Made by a program: the position numbers and the translations under genes
In this document: one piece after another, positions 33,787 through 45,421 of the stretch
Layout: each line of letters starts with the position of its first letter
Numbering within the stretch: the stretch's first letter is position 1
The notes under the pieces: model-generated
What the model saw: the letters and a program-made list of their open reading frames with translations, nothing else
What the model was told of the DNA's origin: nothing
The model's database searches: none
Origin: Blepharisma japonicum
Lineage: Eukaryota > Ciliophora > Heterotrichea > Heterotrichida > Blepharismidae
DNA length: 64,000 bases
Direction: 5' to 3'
NCBI GenBank assembly: GCA_949751835.1
Contig: CATKHK010000009.1
Span: 62,001 to 126,000, forward strand

Positions 33787-35511
33787 ATGGGTAAATCATA
33801 ATTAGAACCAAATCCTTTAGAGCTTCTTCGAGAAGAATTAACTACTGACGAAGTCTACGTGAAAGTAAATGCAATCCATCGGCTTCAAATCGTGGCTACA
33901 GTCCTAGGTCCAGAACAGGTCAAAAGTCAGCTCTTGCCTTATTTAGCAAGTATTTTTTATACAGCTCTCACTAATGAAGATGACGAAGTCCTCTTTGCGC
34001 TGGCCAAAGAGCTGGGAGCTCTTTATACTTTTCTTCCAGGTCAAGCAAGCGCTTTAATGCCTTTATTGGAAACTTTAGCAGCAATGGATGAAACAGTGGT
34101 CAGAGATCAAGCAGTGAAGTCGCTTATGATAATTGCAGATGTTTTACCTGATAGTGATATTATCAATCTGTTTGTGCCGACCGTTATCAAGTTAGCCACA
34201 GCTGAAAATTTCTCAGCCAGAGTATCTGCGTGTGCTTTGTTTGCATCTGCATATCCTCGCAGTGGAAATTTGAAAGAAAAACTTAGGCAGAAATTTTTGG
34301 AACTGAGCCATGAAGAAACACCGATGGTCAGAAGAGCTGCTGTTATTCAAATGGGAGTATTTGCTAAGGTAATTGAAAAACAATTTTTAATTTCTGAGCT
34401 CATCCCTGACCTCCGACAACTAGCCCAAGATGAGCAAGACCAAGTCAGAACTCTTTGTGTAGACAGTTTAATCGAGGTCTCCAAACTCCTCAACAAAGAA
34501 GAAAACAAGCTTCATTCCCTCCCTATCATTATCCTAATCGGTGAAGACAAATCTTGGAAAGTCCGATACACATTTGCCAAAGAATTCCCAGCCCTTTCAG
34601 ACGCCTTAGGCAGAGATATCACCGAAAGTTCCTTAATCCAGACTTTTGTTCAAGTTTTGCGTGACATAGAAGCTGACGTCAAAGCTATAGCATTATTATC
34701 ATTGAAAAAATCTTTACAAGTGATATCGAAAGATAGGATCCAAACTTTGGTTTTTCCAACTGTAGAAGCTATAGCACAAGACGTATCCTTACCTCCAAAA
34801 GTCAGGAAAAACTGTGCAGAAGTGATTTCTGAGATGGTAGGATTTGTAGGGAAAGAATTTGCAGCTTCAAGAATTTCGCCGATTTGTTTGACTTTGCTAA
34901 ATGATGATAATTATGAAATTAAATTGAAAATGATTGAAGGGCTTGGAAATGTAGCTGGGGCTGTAGGACCAGAATTTCTTAGTCCTCCTATTTGTGAGAT
35001 TTTATTGAATATAGCAAAAGAAGCTCCACAGTGGAGACTTAGAGAGTCAGTTTATAAAAGCTGTGTGTCGATAGCTCAGTTTTTAGGAGAAGATACATTT
35101 ATTGGTCTACTTCAGCCAATTTATTTTAATTTTTTGACTGATACAGTGAATGAGGTAAGAAAAACAGGGGTCAGAAAAGTCGCTGATTTAGTGCAAGTTC
35201 TCAGCCAAAACTGGGTGCTGACTGAATTTCTTCCTAAACTTGAAGACCTCTACCACCAAGACCTCGGCTATATCAGCAGAAGAACTGTTCTCCATGCCTT
35301 AAGCCACCTTACCTTAGAAGCTGACCAATTTATTCCAATTTTCACTGAAGCTGCCAAAGATAAAGTCGCAAACATTCGCCTTGTCCTTTGCAAAGTTATC
35401 AAAAGACTCAGCTCAAGAATAGATATTGCCCCATTCAAAGCCATGCTACAAGAGCTATCAAGAGACCCCGACAAAGACGTAAAATACTACGCAATCCAAG
35501 CTCTTAGATAG
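33787..35511 (+). CDS. PP2A scaffold subunit A (HEAT repeats)
   Basis: 569-aa HEAT-repeat protein, exons 33787-33790 and 33806-35511. The first exon holds only ATG and one base. The 15-nt intron gtaaatcataattag removes a TAA and a TAG, giving MEPNPLELLREELTTDEVYVK. About 15 HEAT repeats run to the end, with PP2A-A-type phrases: VRDQAVKSLMIIADVLP, VRRAAVIQMGVFAKV, EDKSWKVRYTFAKEFP and NEVRKTGVRKVADLVQ. It scaffolds the catalytic and B subunits of PP2A. Length is close to the usual 589 aa. No UGA codons. Confidence 0.95.
33791..33805 (+). other. 15-nt intron after 4 coding bases of PP2A-A
   Basis: gtaaatcataattag. It splits the second codon (phase 1) and removes two in-frame stops. The next in-frame ATG would not restore the conserved N-terminal helix. 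Confidence 0.9.
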
Positions 35512-35570
35512 TAGGATTTGTCTCTTGGAAATAACTAATATCCTTATTTAAATTAGGAAATTATTAAATA

Positions 35571-36219
35571 TTATTTCCATTTTCTTGAAGATTTAGCTTT
35601 ATAAATGCTAGTGCGGCGGAATTCTGCGAGAGGTAGAGGAATATTTTGGTGGCTTTCTATCAATGATAAAATTAATTGGTCAGCAAGTTCATCGTCATTT
35701 GAAGTAAAAAATGAAAGCATTTCTCCATTTTGGGCATCTTTGTAATATTTTAGCAAGATTTCATTATAGTCTTCTATTGTTAGAGGCATAGAGTAGTTTA
35801 TTAAGCAGGATACACTCTTTAAATTTATTTTCTGAAAATAATTCTGGATAGCAATTAGCAGGCCACTGTCATTTGATTCAAAATTTTTGATAATGTTATT
35901 ATCTTGCAGCTAAGCTATTTTTTACTGATGAAACCCCGCTTAAAGTTCTTGAAAAAATGAATAGTTCTTTTAAATCTTTTTTGAGAAAACTAGTGCTCTC
36001 TGCATTATTACAAAGAATAAGTAATTTTTTGTCTTTATGCTCTTCAATTTTGCTTTGGAGGATTTTTAATCTTTGATTTGAAGCCACAACTTCGACAGAC
36101 TGGATTATTGTGTAGCATTTGCGCAAATCAGGAATTTTTGCTTCTTTTGTTACTTCTTCAGTAATAATTTGGGAAAAAAATCGCTTTAATGTGCTTTGAG
36201 CTATTCAAAATTTAAGCAT
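35571..36219 (-). CDS. Stand-alone degenerate DEAD-box RecA2 domain
   Basis: 210-aa protein, exons 35926-36219 and 35571-35909, joined by a 16-nt intron (gtaaaaaatagcttag) that corrects the frame. It aligns only with the C-terminal helicase domain of Ded1/DDX3-like DEAD-box proteins: CYTIIQSVEVVASNQRLKIL, KKLLILCNNAESTSFLKKDL (motif Ia-IV region), SVSCLINYSMPLTIEDYNEI, MLSFFTSNDDELADQLI and SLIESHQNIPLPLAEF. The motif VI site HRIGRTGR is replaced by EILLKYYKD, and motif V (ARGxD) is not recognisable. There is no RecA1 half, so no helicase activity is possible. The intact frame suggests a retained binding role or slow decay. Confidence 0.75.
35910..35925 (-). other. 16-nt intron
   Basis: On the minus strand gtaaaaaatagcttag; 16 nt. 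Only this length joins the two frames SGVSS and LQDNNIIKNFE. 16 nt is the second known size class in Blepharisma. Confidence 0.85.
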
Positions 36220-36335
36220 ATTTATGTGTAAAACAGGATGCTGCTAATCTTTGTAAATACTTATATAATTGAAAAGATTTTTACTTAACTTTTAATTTAA
36301 AGCAATCCTTTGGTGCTATAATAGACTATAAAATT

Positions 36336-37013
36336 ATGATGCTGCTCAAAAACAAAAAAAGGTCAAATACTCTTTACTCAGTCGCTGAGCTGCGTCTTTC
36401 TAAAGACCTAGCCGAGCTCTCCACAAAGCGCTACTCTGCAGGCTACACCAATGTAAATATCTCGTTCCCCTTCAAAGAAGGAATTCACGAGTGTGTCCCT
36501 GTTTCTCTACAAATTAAGCCAGACCAAAACCATCTCTACGCTGGAGCATGGTTCCACTGTATCATAAAGATTAACCCAGGCTACCCTTTTAAACCTCCTA
36601 TAGTAATAGTAAAAAACCAAGTTTATCATCCCAACATAGACATGGATACCGGGCTTTTCCTAATTGACGCCTTGCGTGACGAGGAGTGAAAACCAGTGAT
36701 GACAGTAAATGCTATAATTTTTGCTATTGAATTGGTCCTTTATGAGCCAAATTTAAACCTGATTCCCGAAAACCTTTTAAATGTCGAGATGGCGGATTTA
36801 TGCAGAAATAATAAAAATGAATTCCAATGGAGGGTCAGCCAGACCTTACAGGGAGGAATTTTCTTTGATAAATACACATTTTCGCCACTTTATGGGGAAC
36901 CAACTAATAGAAAAAGACCAAGAGAAGGCTTAGAAGATGTGACCAGGAAAATGAAAAGAATTTCTTTGTGTGTTGAAATGTCGATGGAAGTGGATCCGTT
37001 GTCAACAAATTAA
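36336..37013 (+). CDS. UBC12-like E2 fold without the catalytic cysteine
   Basis: 225-aa protein with a UBC fold closest to the NEDD8-conjugating UBC12/UBE2M. Matching parts are LRLSKDLAELS, IKINPGYPFKPPIV, VYHPNIDMDTG, LRDEEWKPVMTVNAIIFAI (UGA-Trp at 36687-36689) and FQWRVSQTLQGG. The HPN motif is intact at residues 98-100, but the active-site Cys, ten residues after His98, is Phe108 (GLFLID); no other Cys is nearby. This makes it a ubiquitin-E2 variant (UEV-type) derived from the UBC12 branch. The last 60 residues are a basic extension (NRKRPREGLEDV). It may bind NEDD8, an E1 or a cullin ligase without transfer; inference. Confidence 0.85.
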
Positions 37014-37051
37014 AAATAATTAGGAATTATAATAAAATAAAATTTTAGAGT

Positions 37052-37480
37052 ATGACAGACGAGGGACAAGGAGATTTAAGAGAGCAGGATAGATTTTTGC
37101 CGATCGCCAATATTTCGAGGATAATGAAAAAAGCCTTGCCACCTTCAGCGAAAATTAGTAAAGATGCCAAGGAATGCGTGCAAGAATGTGTATCTGAGTT
37201 CATCAGCTTTATTACCAGTGAAGCTTGTGAGAAATGCTTAAGCGAAAGAAGAAAAACAATCAGCGGAGATGATCTGATGTATGCTATGAATACTCTTGGG
37301 TTTGAGAAGTATATTGAACCTTTGAGAGTTTACTTGCAGAGATACAGGGATCTGTCCAAAGGAGAAAAAGGAGAAGAAGGAGGGATTCCTCCAATGTTAT
37401 TTCCTAATACAATTAAGGGAGAAGAGCATGGAGCAGAGGAAGAAGAAGAGGATGAGGACGAAGAAGAAAAATCAGATTAA
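37052..37480 (+). CDS. NF-YB (HAP3) histone-fold subunit of the CCAAT-binding factor
   Basis: 142-aa protein. The core [20 protein letters not shown], then [40 protein letters not shown] and [14 protein letters not shown] is nearly invariant for NF-YB. It pairs with NF-YC through the histone fold and, with NF-YA, binds CCAAT. The C-terminus is Glu/Asp-rich. Single exon. A candidate partner, NF-YC, lies at 51471-51899. Confidence 0.97.
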   Translation: MTDEGQGDLREQDRFLPIANISRIMKKALPPSAKISKDAKECVQECVSEFISFITSEACEKCLSERRKTISGDDLMYAMNTLGFEKYIEPLRVYLQRYRDLSKGEKGEEGGIPPMLFPNTIKGEEHGAEEEEEDEDEEEKSD

Positions 37481-37607
37481 ATAGAATTTTAATTTATAGT
37501 TATATATTTGGTAATACAAGCTAAAAACAGTTTAAGTAGGAAAATAAGGATAATTATAAATTAAGACAATTTTGATTTACCATAGAACCTAAAATAATAT
37601 TTTATCA

Positions 37608-39980
37608 TTAATTTGAAAAATGGGCCATACTTATCCAATGATAAAAGCAAACTGAAAGCCGAAACTCAATATCTTTATTGATATTTTTAATCAATAGTTG
37701 TGCACTTTTCACAAGCCTTTGTTTATATTTTACATAGTTGATGATACTTTGAAAAGAGTCAGTTAGAGCTCTAATATAGACAAGCTTCATGGTTCTCTGT
37801 AATAATAGTAAAGAATGTGCCTTGGATTTTTCATAGTTGTTTAGCCGAGAAATACTTGTGAAAAATAACTGCTGCTTTGCTGTTATCTTTTTACCTATCA
37901 GATCAAAAAACGTTTTAAGTGAAGCTTTTGTCTTAAATACATAAAAGCTTGAAGAACTGTCTCTAAGCTCAGATTTATAGTGGCAATGAATTGTTTCTAG
38001 TCTCCATGCATTAATTGCAGAAATTTTATTTTTTCGTACTCATTGTCCAATAACGTTAGCAAGCTTTGAAAAAGAGGCTTTTTTGTCATAAAAATTTGAT
38101 AATCCATCATAAGCATCTTGCAATTTTTTTGGCTTTGAAGATGTCCTGAACATATTTCTATATAATTTTAAAAAGGCCCTGATTTTTATCCCTCTTCTTA
38201 TAATTATTTCTAATTTACCAAATGCTGATTTGTATTTTTTTGAGGATTTAATTGATATTTGACCATGCTCCAATGAAAGTGTGCTGACTGTGTCAACTCT
38301 TTGATGATTTTTGCCTTTAGAGGAAAAATCAGAAGGGTAAAACAAATTTGGAGAGCTTTTATAGTCTGCTTTTGATATTGGAGAAAAATCTTGAAAACTA
38401 TTTCTTAAAGGAGGCTTAGACCTATTTAGCAGTTTTGTAGGCGACAATTCTACGAAACTTCCTGTGTTTTTTCTTTCCCTATTTGGTGATGAAGAGCTAT
38501 GAAACGAATTTTCAGACCCACTCCGCCCTCCATAATGTACCTTATTTTCTTTTTCTGGCTTAATCAGAACACTACAGCTTTGTTCTCTATATATATCATA
38601 ATCATCAGGAATATCTGACTCTGATTGCTTCGTAAAAATATGCCCCGAATTATCTCTTTGATATCTCTTAGCTGACTGCGTCAATTCAGAATATTTTTGA
38701 GGTGACAATTTATGGTATAAATTGCCTGATTCTTCTTCAGGACTGTTATATTCAGCATTTCTATCGTGAGAAGATTTTTTCCTTACATGGTTTATAGCTG
38801 GTTTACGAATTCTTTTAGTTCTGACCCATTCTTCAGAGTCTTCAGACGAACATGATGCGGGGTAATCAATAGAGTCATTAGAGGTAACTGTATTAGAGTA
38901 TATGAAACGAGCTGTTTTACCTTGATTATTGTGACTTCCATGGCGATATGACTGTGTTAAAGGAGCTTTTATTTCGTGCTGAGGATGAGATCTTATGCTG
39001 GACCGTGATAGGATTTTATTAATGTTTAGACTTGGGACGTTGGATTTTGTGTGAGAGGGTCTTTTCTTGTGTTTTTTAGCGTAAAGGGAATATTTTAAGA
39101 TAGCTTCAAATGAAAATTTGTGATTTTTGAGATTTATTGTACAGATTATGCTTCATAGCTCCTCAGCTACAAGCTGCTTACAAAAAATTCTTTTTAGGTC
39201 TTTAAATATGATTAGCTTTGTTTTTTCTACTGCGAAGTCTAATTTTTCATAAAGATTGAAGCATGCATCTAAAGAAATGTCCATTGAGACTTTTGGAATA
39301 GGAGATAAATCAGCAGACATATCAGTGTTTCTTCTATTGGGTGACATATACCAGGCATAGTCTTCTTTATTATTATATGACTGTAAACGCTTAGCAGATT
39401 CTCGTTGATACAAATGTGGTGTGTCCATGTTTTTGACCTCTTTTTCATCAACATCAAAAATCAAAGGCGACGGCGATTTTTTAATTTTCTGTTTTGTTTC
39501 ATGAGACTGGTTTGTTTGGCAGCTTACAGAATTATCTTGAAAACTAATGCTTTCAAAAGTTTCATTTTTTGTGTATGTAGTCCGTCTTGAAGAATCTGTT
39601 ATATTTCCTTTGAAATCGCTGATGAATTTTCAAACTTTTAAATGACGTGACAGGAATTTTTTAATAATTCCTACTAGGATTTCGGTAGCGTCAATTTTAT
39701 AAGCTTTTAGCTTGTTATGTTGAGTGGTAGAGCCGTAGTTATGTAATAACTCTTCTCTGGATTTAGGGATGGAGAAACAATCTAAATTAAAGTTTTTAGA
39801 TACTCTGCTAGGAACGTTCTCTGCTTTGAAGTTATTAATAGGAGATTTGCTGCGCGATCTACTTTTATTGCGGTTAAGTGTTCTCTGCCGCCTTTGTCTT
39901 TCTATATCTTTTTTGAGCCTATTTAAAGAACTGAAAATTTCATTAAATTCCATTATAATTTTGAATAAGATTCTTATCAT
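37608..39980 (-). CDS. 790-aa hypothetical basic protein
   Basis: One frame, with UGA-Trp at 39630-39632, 39153-39155 and 38040-38042. Much is Ser/Asn/Lys-rich and disordered-looking (RNKSRSRSKSPINNF near the start, SSSPNRERKNTGSF mid-way). Ordered helical islands with a Leu/Phe/Trp-Lys pattern recur: FLSRHLKVWKFISDF, AEELWSIICTINL, NKISAINAWRLETIH and RLSVCFYHWISMAHF. They recall the spaced Trp helices of Sfi1-like centrin-binding proteins, but the spacing is irregular and this is only a suggestion. Start at 39980 or 39953 (MEFNEIF). Not otherwise recognised. Confidence 0.7.
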
Positions 39981-40046
39981 GTTTGTTATTTATAGTTCTT
40001 AAAGTTAAGCAAGGTTAAAATTTGCATATAAATTAACAGTAAATTA

Positions 40047-41267
40047 TTAATTTTCTAAAATATTCCAGCTTGGTTTCAGAAAAATAACAAGAACTGTAAT
40101 ATCGTCCATATATTGCTGCTTTTCTTGTCATTTCCTCGTAGCTTCTTTAATTAAAACTTCAGAAGCTGAGTGGATATGGCCAGATTTTCAAGAAAACCTG
40201 CATATATCTACAGCTTGGTCACTGGAAATTACGTCCCAGAGCCCATCAGATGCAATGATAACAAATTTATCATCATTTGTGAGATGTATTTTAATGATTT
40301 CTGGGTCAGGTATTACTCCAATATCACTAGCTTTTTTATCTCCTATAGATCTTGACATTGCAAGGCCAGGGATATTTTGTACTCCAATATAAACTCTAAG
40401 TGGCCCTAATGAGATTCCAGATGGTGTATGTACATTATCAACTCTGCCACCAAGCCTTTCAATTCTTCTACGTTCACCATAGTCATTAAGTTTATGGTCT
40501 TTTGATAAAGGAACTGATACAAATTTGTCGTTTTGTTTTCTACCTAAGACTGCTCTGCTATCTCCTACATTTGCACAGTATAGCTCTTCTTTGTTAATTA
40601 AAATGCAGTTCAGTGTACTTCCTGAATAGTCGCTATTTAGTTTTGGTTTATTAACAACAGTATCATGGACTCTGATTATGCTTTGAGATAATGCATTCTC
40701 TCAATCTAATGGTTCCTTTTCTGATTTGAATTTTTCTTCGAGTAGTTTTGGTAATGCAGATTTTATTTCGTCTGAGACTAAATGCCCATATAAGCCATGT
40801 CCATCACATACACCAAAAAAGGCTTTAAACTTTGATTTAGCAAACTCAGAAATCGTAAAATAAGTGTCCTGATTATTTGGTTTTGGCTTATTATTAATCA
40901 TCCCTACCTGTGATTTCACACTAAATGATACATAAGGACATCGAGGCTGATCATAAGTTTTATTTAACTGCTTCAGATTTAGTTTTTTCGAAACACTTTT
41001 AAAATTAAATACAATATTTTTCTTTCGTCTAATGATAAAAGGAACTTCTTTTTTTATCATTATGTTTGATGTATAAATACTGTTCAAGTCTGTGCTTGAT
41101 GGTGTTTTTGATTTTTCTCTTATTTGGCTTTTCCTAATAATCGGGATTTTGCTGATTTTTGGAGTTTCGATTGGAACTAACTCATGTGTCATATAGGATT
41201 TGCTTTTATTATGCCTTGTTTCCTTTGCTATCGGGCTTGGAGCAATACGGATAAAACTTCTATTCAT
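40047..41267 (-). CDS. PP2C-family Ser/Thr phosphatase
   Basis: 406-aa PPM phosphatase. The first 120 residues are basic and disordered. The catalytic domain has PNNQDTYF, FFGVCDGHGLYGH, NVGDSRAVLGRK, PGLAMSRSIGDKKA, IASDGLWDVISSDQAV and MDDITVLVIF, so all metal ligands are present. UGA-Trp at 40701-40703 and twice in the last 60 residues. The arrangement of GV(I)PDPEI is that of plant/ciliate cytosolic PP2Cs. It is clearly different from the acylated PP2C at 3774. Substrate unknown. Confidence 0.93.
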
Positions 41268-41306
41268 ATTTGGACAAACAATTTTATATTAATCAGTATA
41301 ATAATG

Positions 41307-42455
41307 CTAAATGCTTACTTGCTTAAATATTAATGCCAGCGGCCAAAATAGTCTCAGCACAAGACTATTTAATTTCAGAATCAAAGCCATCAGATTTGGT
41401 ATTCTAATTTTCCAAGCGATTCCTAAATAAACCAAAACTCCTAAAGCAGCCAAAAATTTGCTTATTCCGCTCATTTTTGTAAACCCAGGAGGGCCTATTT
41501 TTATCCTTGCCACATTTCCAAGCTTAATTCCTCCTCTATACCTTGCATCTACTCAGTCGCTAATTTTTTTTAAAAATTCATCTCTGTCTAAATCATGGTG
41601 AGGTTCATGATATTCTCCTTCAAGAACTACCATTGTTTTATCCTCACTTCCACAATTTTCATATACTTTTTGGGTGGCTTCACAACAAGTTAGCGTGTCT
41701 TTATTTCCATGGAAAAATACAACAGGGTGGATCAATTTTTTTGAGCTTGAAATAATAGTCCTTAAATGTTTTAGCATACTAAGTGCCATGCAGGAGCCTA
41801 AAAATGGGATCATTTTTTGGTCCTCAAAAATATTTCTAACACATATATCATCTCTAGTTACACTAGATGGACAAATAAAAGAATTAAAAACTCCTTGGCT
41901 TATCAGAGGAGTAGCCAAATTCATGATAAATTCTTTTAATTTCCCAATATCAGCATTAGGTGACTTATAAAAAGGAGAAGTAAGAATGGCCCCTGCAATG
42001 GTAAGTTTAGGATTATTTATCAAAATAGTTGTAGAGAGAAGCCCACCCATGCTATGTCCCCATAAAAAACAAGGGAGATTAGGGCTTGCCTGCTGAAGTA
42101 GAAGATTAATGTCACTTTGAAGCTCAAATAAGTTATGTCCGGCTCTTGCACCTCCTGAGTAGCCTAAATGTCTTAAATCAATCATATGTACTTCATAATC
42201 AAGTAATGCAAAATGAACAGCTGCATTTATAAGCCTCCCACTGTGCTCAGCAAATCCATGGACTATACAAAGAGAAGCTTTTGGGTTTTCGAGGTTTCTT
42301 TTTTTAAGAAATCTGTAAAACAGCCGGATATTTCGAGGATTTGGAGGTAAAGCTGGAATGTATTTTCAGGTCAGGGTTAAAGAATTTAAATTAGGGAATT
42401 TTTGAGATTCGCCAGGGTGAACAAGCTCTATCAATGCAGAGATATCTTCTTCCAT
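41307..42455 (-). CDS. Monoacylglycerol-lipase-like serine hydrolase with C-terminal membrane tail
   Basis: 382-aa protein. The alpha/beta hydrolase (S33 'hydrolase_4') body has SLCIVHGFAEHSGR (oxyanion HG), MIDLRHLGYSGGARAG, the elbow FLWGHSMGGLLS (GHSMGG, typical of monoglyceride lipases), PVVFFHGNKDTLT and, near the end, LEGEYHEPHHDLDRDE. The triad Ser/Asp/His is complete. After UGA-Trp at 41553-41555 a hydrophobic tail (LAALGVLVYLGIA and LVLRLFWPLALIF) suggests C-terminal membrane attachment, unusual for MGLs. It starts at the ATG 42453-42455, which is required for the complete first strand. Confidence 0.9.
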
Positions 42456-42972
42456 TTTAGATATATTTACGAAGGGTATAATGATTTTCTAGATTTGAGA
42501 AATCATATTTTTTAATTCTCTGGAATATTATTTCATAAATTATGCTATTTAATTTGATTTATATATAGAATACGAGTATTTATTTAATTGAACTAAGAAA
42601 TTAAATTGTTGTCAAATTTACATGTATTTAATTGAATTTAATTCTCCAGAGCTTGATTAAGCTTGCATTTATAAGTCATAAAATACCGTTACATTATCTG
42701 GAAATTTTACTTTAAAAATAAGTATCATACTTTTACCAGATTAAAGATAAAAAGCAGCCAAGTTTGACATTAATTTCTATATATAATTTATCAAATAATT
42801 AATTTGTAATAAAAAACCATTTAGCGTATCCAAGCTGTTTCATCTTCAATCTTCCGCAACAAATAAATTTCAATTGGGCCTTCCAACTAATCCGAAATCA
42901 CTCATTCTTCTTTTCTATTATTCAAAAATTGGTTAGTTTACTAAAAATTATTCAGTTATCAATAAAATAAAA
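42456..42972. other. Divergent intergenic region with a short coding-like relic
   Basis: About 520 AT-rich bases between divergent starts. Only 42831-42925 stands out (listed separately). Confidence 0.5.
42831..42925 (-). pseudogene. Possible 3' relic of a gene
   Basis: The minus strand reads RKEEW, then after removal of a possible 15-nt gtgatttcggattag, LEGPIEIYLLRKIEDETAWI ending at TAA 42831-42833. It is clearly less AT-rich and more protein-like than its surroundings, but a TAA lies about 10 codons upstream and there is no ATG. Probably the last exon of a decayed gene; weak. Confidence 0.25.
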
Positions 42973-45366
42973 ATGGGCACAAACTATAAATACTCAATTG
43001 ACTTCATCTATAAGCAGTCACCATTTCTTTACTACGAAAACAAAGACACTGAATCAAAGTTCCAATCAGAAATTTTCAAGTATTCTTGAACTTCTTTGAA
43101 GTTTTTTTTTGCATTTATAGGAAGTTTGATGTCTTTTCTTTATCTCTGTGTAATGAGAGAATTCTTAATTTGTGTTACTTTATTTTTTGTTGGGAGTGGG
43201 CTTTTATGATATGGCAGAAATTATAAAATCATTTTATCAAGACTAGCTGGGTTAATTATCGGGCTGGTTATTGAAATTTCACTCACGTCAAAAAATGCAT
43301 GCATGTTAGGGTACTTCGTAGATTGAGTGATTCGTAATTTATACGTAGATTATTACACATATAAAACGTGAATAAGCTATATATGATTTTATAAGTTATT
43401 TTTGCTTGCACAAATAATCCATGGAATCGAACTTAAAATTTCCCAAAGCATAATAACCGGGGTGGTTTTGACATTAGTTATGTCATTATTAGAAAAGGAT
43501 AGAAGAGATCTGTGGCTTCTTTTGGATATTTATCGAGCTAAATCGATATTCCAAAGCTTTATTATTGATGATAACAGCAATTCAATCATGATTATTGGTG
43601 AGGACGGGAAAATTATCATGACAAATGATGCAGCCATTGCATTTGCTGATAAGAAAGGGGTTTCCCGAGTACTAAAAGCTCATATCACAGAGTTCTTTAG
43701 TAACCCCACAAAAGAAATTATCAATAAATTATTAAAAAATGCATTTGAAGGGACGTATATAGAAGAAGAGCTAATTTTGGATTCTACCCCATTTTTGATA
43801 AAAGCAAAGCTTGTGAATTTTAATCACAGGCCTGCCGTTCATTTTACTTTATCAGATATCAGTAATCAAATAGCAAGGCGAAACTTTTTAACTGACATTA
43901 ATAATGCTCAAGAACTGAAAGTAGCTGAGGTAGAAAAAAGGCTGACTGAATGTTTTATACATAAGAACACAATATCAGAAAATGATTTTGCAGGATTTGC
44001 CCAATGTATATCTCACCATCAGATGACTAAAGCAATTTTGCAATGCTTAATTGGCGACGTGAACATGAAAAATGACGTGTTTAACGCTGAAGTAGAGGTC
44101 GGAAACATTATACAGTGGCTATGATATGAAGGGAAAAATAAAAAATTAAATATAACACTAAGCCAACACCCTGATTTAAGCAGCCCAATCTTTTGTGATC
44201 GGCAGTTTCACAACAATTTATTTAAAGGAGTCATTCATTTTATCATTCTCAAAGCTGACTGGAAATCTGACATTGCAGTTTACCTAGGAAAAATAGTAAA
44301 AATTATATAGACTCATGAAAATGAGACATATATTACATATAGCTTTACATTTGATTCACAGACGCTGGATGCAGATGAGTTTAGCTATTTGTTTAATAAT
44401 GACCCAAGCAAAATTAAACAAATTGAAGACTTGCATGAAATTCTCAAAAAATATAATACAGTAGAACTAGCAATGTTTGATATTATGCTCACCATACTTG
44501 GAGGACAAATTATAAATCAAGGTCCACAGCGTCCGTCAAGATTTAAATTAGTTTACAGCTTAAAACTCCAGTCTTATAATGATCAAACCATTATGGATAT
44601 CCAGCAAGTAAAATTATATGAAAATTCTGCAGACATTGACTCGTCGACTATCACATGACGATGGAGCCAAGAAAAAACAGGAATTATTAGAATAAATAGA
44701 GACCCTGCTCAGGAGCAAGCTGAAAAAGAAGCCAAAGAACCTTCCCAAAGCAACCTTCTGACAACTTCTTATTTACCTGAACATTCACCTAATTCACCTA
44801 AACTAACTTCTACTAACACAGAAAATACAGAAGGCAGCGATTTCGGTGAAGACGATGTTGACGAAAACGTAACTGTTTATGGATTATCTCAATACCTACA
44901 CAAAGAAACTGATATACCAGGGAAAATCTCTCCGCTGCCTATGAGATCTTCTTCTTTATTCCATGTATCAAATTCTTCATTTACTTCAGATTTTCACGTA
45001 TCTCATAAAGGCTTCCTATTAATAGGCAATAAATTTGTAGCGAACTCATTAAAGAAAAATATAGAAGCGATCTTAGGTAAAGAAGTAGATCTTTGCAGCA
45101 CACAGGAAGAGATAATAAGTAAAGTTATTAGGGAAGCCAGTGAAATGTATTTGTGTATAGTAGTTGTTGATGTTCCAGCTAATATAGAAGCAATTAAGAA
45201 TATAAGGAATAATGAAACTGGGCATAGGAGACCTTATGTAATTGCTATATATTCTAATAATGAAGAAGGGAATATTGCGAGCTATAAAGAAATAGGAGTT
45301 GATGAAGCAATACCAAAAAGTGCTGGGAGAGAAATATTACAGTCAATTATAGCTAAAATCTTATAA
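42973..45366 (+). CDS. Degenerate membrane hybrid histidine kinase
   Basis: 792-aa protein, exons 42973-44295 and 44311-45366 (intron gtaaaaattatatag). Residues 35-180 hold about five hydrophobic segments. A PAS-like module follows (about 188-290, NSIMIIGEDGKIIMTND). The next segment corresponds to the dimerisation helix but shows no H-E/D phosphoacceptor. Residues ~365-500 match a HATPase region only in outline (NKKLNITLSQHPDLSSPIFC, then DRQFHNNLFKGVIHFII); N, G1 and G2 boxes are not intact. Residues 674-792 are receiver-like: the acidic pair is lost (LLIGNK for LLVDDN), an Asp in VVVDVP and a Lys in IPKSAG remain. Probably a non-catalytic sensor. Confidence 0.75.
44296..44310 (+). other. 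15-nt intron in the histidine-kinase-like gene
   Basis: gtaaaaattatatag; removes an in-frame TAG between YLGKI and THENETY. Confidence 0.9.
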
Positions 45367-45421
45367 AATTCATATTTCTATTAAAGTCCCTCAAAGGGAT
45401 TTAGGATGATTCATAATAAAT

